Below, one piece after another: positions 62,130-64,000 of a stretch of 64,000 nucleotides of DNA. This stretch comes from JAIBBG01 sp043748015. Lineage in GTDB: Bacteria > Bacteroidota > Bacteroidia > Flavobacteriales_D > Sanyastnellaceae. The DNA lies in assembly GCA_043748015.1 (NCBI GenBank), contig JAYTOA010000031.1:1-64000 (forward strand). Direction: 5' to 3'. The notes below the pieces were generated by a model. The model saw only the letters and a program-made list of their open reading frames with translations, searched no databases and was not told where the DNA came from. Position 1 is the first letter of the stretch. Each line of letters opens with the position of its first letter. The position numbers and the translations under genes were made by a program.

Positions 62130-63830
62130 ATGAAATCGATATTAAGAAGTCTTAAATCAATCACATTGCAATTAGTGATTGCAATCTGTTGCTTGTTCTA
62201 CACAGCAAATGTTGGGTTGGCTCAGCATGATCACGACCACAGTCACGGCAGCGAAGTGGTCGCAGAGGCAATTGAAGATACACCTCTGCCTACTTCGGCT
62301 GAAGGCATATCAGACAAGTATGAAGTATTGTTAAAGTTCACTCCAGTTGAACCGGGAGAACAACTTTCAATGAAGTTGTTCTTGAGTGATGTGAACTCAA
62401 ATGCACCTATCAATAAGGCGAACCTGCAGTTGATGAATGTGGAATATCCTCAACAGTCATTTGAGCTAAGTATGATTGAGAATGGAATCTATCTTGTCAA
62501 TACAACAATGCCGGAGGAAAAAGAATTCGATATCGATGTGAGTATTGATGCTTCCATTGGTGCGGATCTAATTCGACTGCAACATATAGATTTTACGCAT
62601 CATCATGATCACGCAATTGTTGATACGCATAAACATTTGTCAGTGATTTGGTTCATCCTTGGCGCTGTTCTGTTACTAATTATTGGAATTTTCATAGGAA
62701 AATATATTTCTAAGTCTGGCCTTAGAAGGCAAGCAATGTTATTACTGCTCGCATTGTTGATGTTACCCGCTACACAATTAAAAATCGCCAATGCGCATGA
62801 GGGAGAGGAACATGGTCCGAAAAAGAAAAGCAATTCTCTTGCGTCAGAATTTAACGTGCTAAAGGAGAGTCAGTTTTTGATGAGTGTACTCACGCAGAAA
62901 ATGGACGCGAACGCATTTGTAGAAAGCAGAAAATTGTATGGTACAATCATTCCGGCGGTCGGTGGACAATCAGTTGTGAGCAGTCCGCAAGCGGGAAAAG
63001 TTGTTTCGGTAGGTGTAGTCACCGGTCAACACGTAAACAAAGGACAGCAACTTGCCGTGATTGAAAGACTGGCCGATGCAGCTTCCGATGTGAATTATGC
63101 AGCCGAGAAAAACAGATACGAAGCTGAATATATCGCTGCGAAAAAGGAGTATGAAAGGATGAAGGCATTGGAAGATATCGCAGCGAAAAGACAACTTGAA
63201 TTGGCAAAAGCGCAGCTTGATATTGCTGAACAGAATCGCGCTTTATACAATTCTGGTAGTATTAAGAACATCATCCTAAAATCTCCAATTGATGGAGTAG
63301 TAGGCACGTTTACATTTAGTTCAGGTGCTTCGGTGAATGCCGAGCAACCGTTATTCACAATTACGGACATCAGCACAGTTTATGTCGAGACACAAGCATT
63401 CGAAAAGGATGTTGAACTCATTGCCAATGCTTCAAAATTCAAAGTAGAATGCACAGAGGAAAACCATTCGTGTGATAATGTGAAATTGGTGAGTATGGGT
63501 CAAGAGTTCAACCGAAGTAATCAATCGCAGCGCGTCATTTTTTCTTTCGAAAATAAAAATGACGAATTCAAGATCGGTGAGTTTGTCAATGTTTGGGCCT
63601 TTGGTAGTGACAGCGAAAACAAAATGTCACTGCCCAATGCCGCCATCAGTGAAATGGAAGGACGGACTGTTGCATTTGTGAAAAGCTCGGCCGAGATTTA
63701 TGAAATGCGATATATCGCGGTGGGCGAAACCAACAGCGAAATGACAATCGTAACAAAGGGTATACAGCCAGGAGATCGCGTTGTGACTTCTGGAACGTAT
63801 CAGATGAAATTGATTTATCTGAATCAGTAA
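62130..63830 (+). CDS. efflux RND periplasmic adaptor fused to an N-terminal His-rich exported domain
   Basis: 566 residues. Signal peptide to GLAQ; HDHDHSHGSE; a beta-rich domain (about 55-160, YEVLLKFTPVEPGEQL); HHHDHAIVDTHKH; a membrane segment (about 170-190, SVIWFILGAVLLLIIGIFI); then a second signal-like hydrophobic stretch ending ANAHEGEEHG; and a CusB/CzcB-type adaptor (about 240-566) with the barrel-sandwich halves SPQAGKVVSVGVVTGQHVNKGQ and LKSPIDGVVGTFTFSSG, a helical hairpin and a beta-barrel. ECTEENHSCDN adds a Cys pair. It should link pump and channel and may deliver metal through the His-rich domain. Confidence 0.88.
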   Translation: MKSILRSLKSITLQLVIAICCLFYTANVGLAQHDHDHSHGSEVVAEAIEDTPLPTSAEGISDKYEVLLKFTPVEPGEQLSMKLFLSDVNSNAPINKANLQLMNVEYPQQSFELSMIENGIYLVNTTMPEEKEFDIDVSIDASIGADLIRLQHIDFTHHHDHAIVDTHKHLSVIWFILGAVLLLIIGIFIGKYISKSGLRRQAMLLLLALLMLPATQLKIANAHEGEEHGPKKKSNSLASEFNVLKESQFLMSVLTQKMDANAFVESRKLYGTIIPAVGGQSVVSSPQAGKVVSVGVVTGQHVNKGQQLAVIERLADAASDVNYAAEKNRYEAEYIAAKKEYERMKALEDIAAKRQLELAKAQLDIAEQNRALYNSGSIKNIILKSPIDGVVGTFTFSSGASVNAEQPLFTITDISTVYVETQAFEKDVELIANASKFKVECTEENHSCDNVKLVSMGQEFNRSNQSQRVIFSFENKNDEFKIGEFVNVWAFGSDSENKMSLPNAAISEMEGRTVAFVKSSAEIYEMRYIAVGETNSEMTIVTKGIQPGDRVVTSGTYQMKLIYLNQ

Positions 63831-63889
63831 AATGTCGGTGTGGATTTAGTTATTAGAAAAGGTCGATGAAATAAACGAAATTTATTGTT

Positions 63890-64000
63890 ATGAAAAGACT
63901 ATGGATAGTGTTGAGTTTTGGGATGCTGCTTTCGCTTTTTGGAAGTGCCCAGAAAGTTTACCTTACATCTTATAAATCAGAAGCCGATAAAATCATTTAT
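63890..64000 (+). CDS. start of an exported protein, truncated by the window edge
   Basis: 37 codons visible from ATG 63890. Signal peptide MKRLWIVLSFGMLLSLFGSAQ is followed by KVYLTSYKSEADKIIY. The K-V-Y-x4-Y-x-S-x-A-D pattern recalls small DUF6150-like Bacteroidota proteins, but too little is visible to assign it. It lies 59 bases after the adaptor gene and may be the next member of the cluster. Confidence 0.6.
   Translation, partial: MKRLWIVLSFGMLLSLFGSAQKVYLTSYKSEADKIIY

Overview
The window is core-type chromosome of a Bacteroidota (Bacteroidetes) bacterium, probably free-living. Seven secreted proteins end in a type IX secretion system (T9SS) C-terminal sorting domain. There is a TonB-dependent receptor, a PorE-like TPR/beta-propeller/OmpA protein, type III glutamine synthetase and the bacillithiol enzyme BshA. 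Ribosome-binding sites are weak or absent, and several genes and the tRNA are preceded by the Bacteroidota promoter element TAnnTTTG. I see no transposase, prophage, CRISPR array or rRNA, and only one tRNA.

Layout. 1-3.1 kb: end of a DUF2079-like membrane protein, FkbM methyltransferase, acylphosphatase, tRNA-Ala(GGC) with its own promoter and a shared terminator, and a delta-60-repeat T9SS cargo. 3.5-5.8 kb: MazG-like pyrophosphohydrolase, dipeptide epimerase, alpha/beta hydrolase. 5.9-11.5 kb: a beta-helix/Ig/PKD T9SS protein next to a TonB-dependent receptor. 11.6-16.3 kb: fused 2-oxoacid dehydrogenase E1, an AT-hook/winged-helix-like basic protein, and an FAD dehydrogenase. 16.3-20.3 kb: three tandem paralogues, the last extended into a 910-residue TPR-like/coiled-coil protein. 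20.3-26.4 kb: aroQ, a PH-like membrane protein and bshA, PhoH, DUF2851/PspC, a lipoprotein. 26.5-34.1 kb: a PNGase F-like surface enzyme with a nested LamG domain, a Crp/Fnr regulator, a dihaem cytochrome c and the PorE-like protein. 34.2-42 kb: purM, prfA, GNAT, aminotransferase, two paralogous lipoproteins, glutamine synthetase III. 42-50 kb: an S9 peptidase with an odd catalytic triad, a four-gene two-component operon, Hsp20, tgt, LptF/G-type permease.

50.2-64.0 kb is the most distinctive region. It is a one-directional metal (most likely copper) homeostasis cluster: a Cys-rich small protein, two exported HMA-domain proteins, a T9SS thioredoxin-like protein, a T9SS multicopper oxidase, two further T9SS proteins (one sialidase-like with a CxCC motif), a lipoprotein with a heavy-metal-binding domain, a His/Cys-rich small protein, an RND pump, a TolC-like channel and a His-rich adaptor fusion. 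It appears to join envelope efflux (RND tripartite pump) with surface-exported oxidation and binding (T9SS cargo). A Crp-like palindrome and a good TTG/TACCTTTG promoter lie just upstream.

The best candidates for something under-described are this cluster (especially the HMA pair with a C-terminal CC-Y-acidic-R motif), the nested PNGase F/LamG enzyme, the reciprocal Asp/His exchange in the S9 peptidase, the histone-H1-like AT-hook protein, and the tandem coiled-coil trio. Family calls rest on motif recognition by eye; no database search was run.
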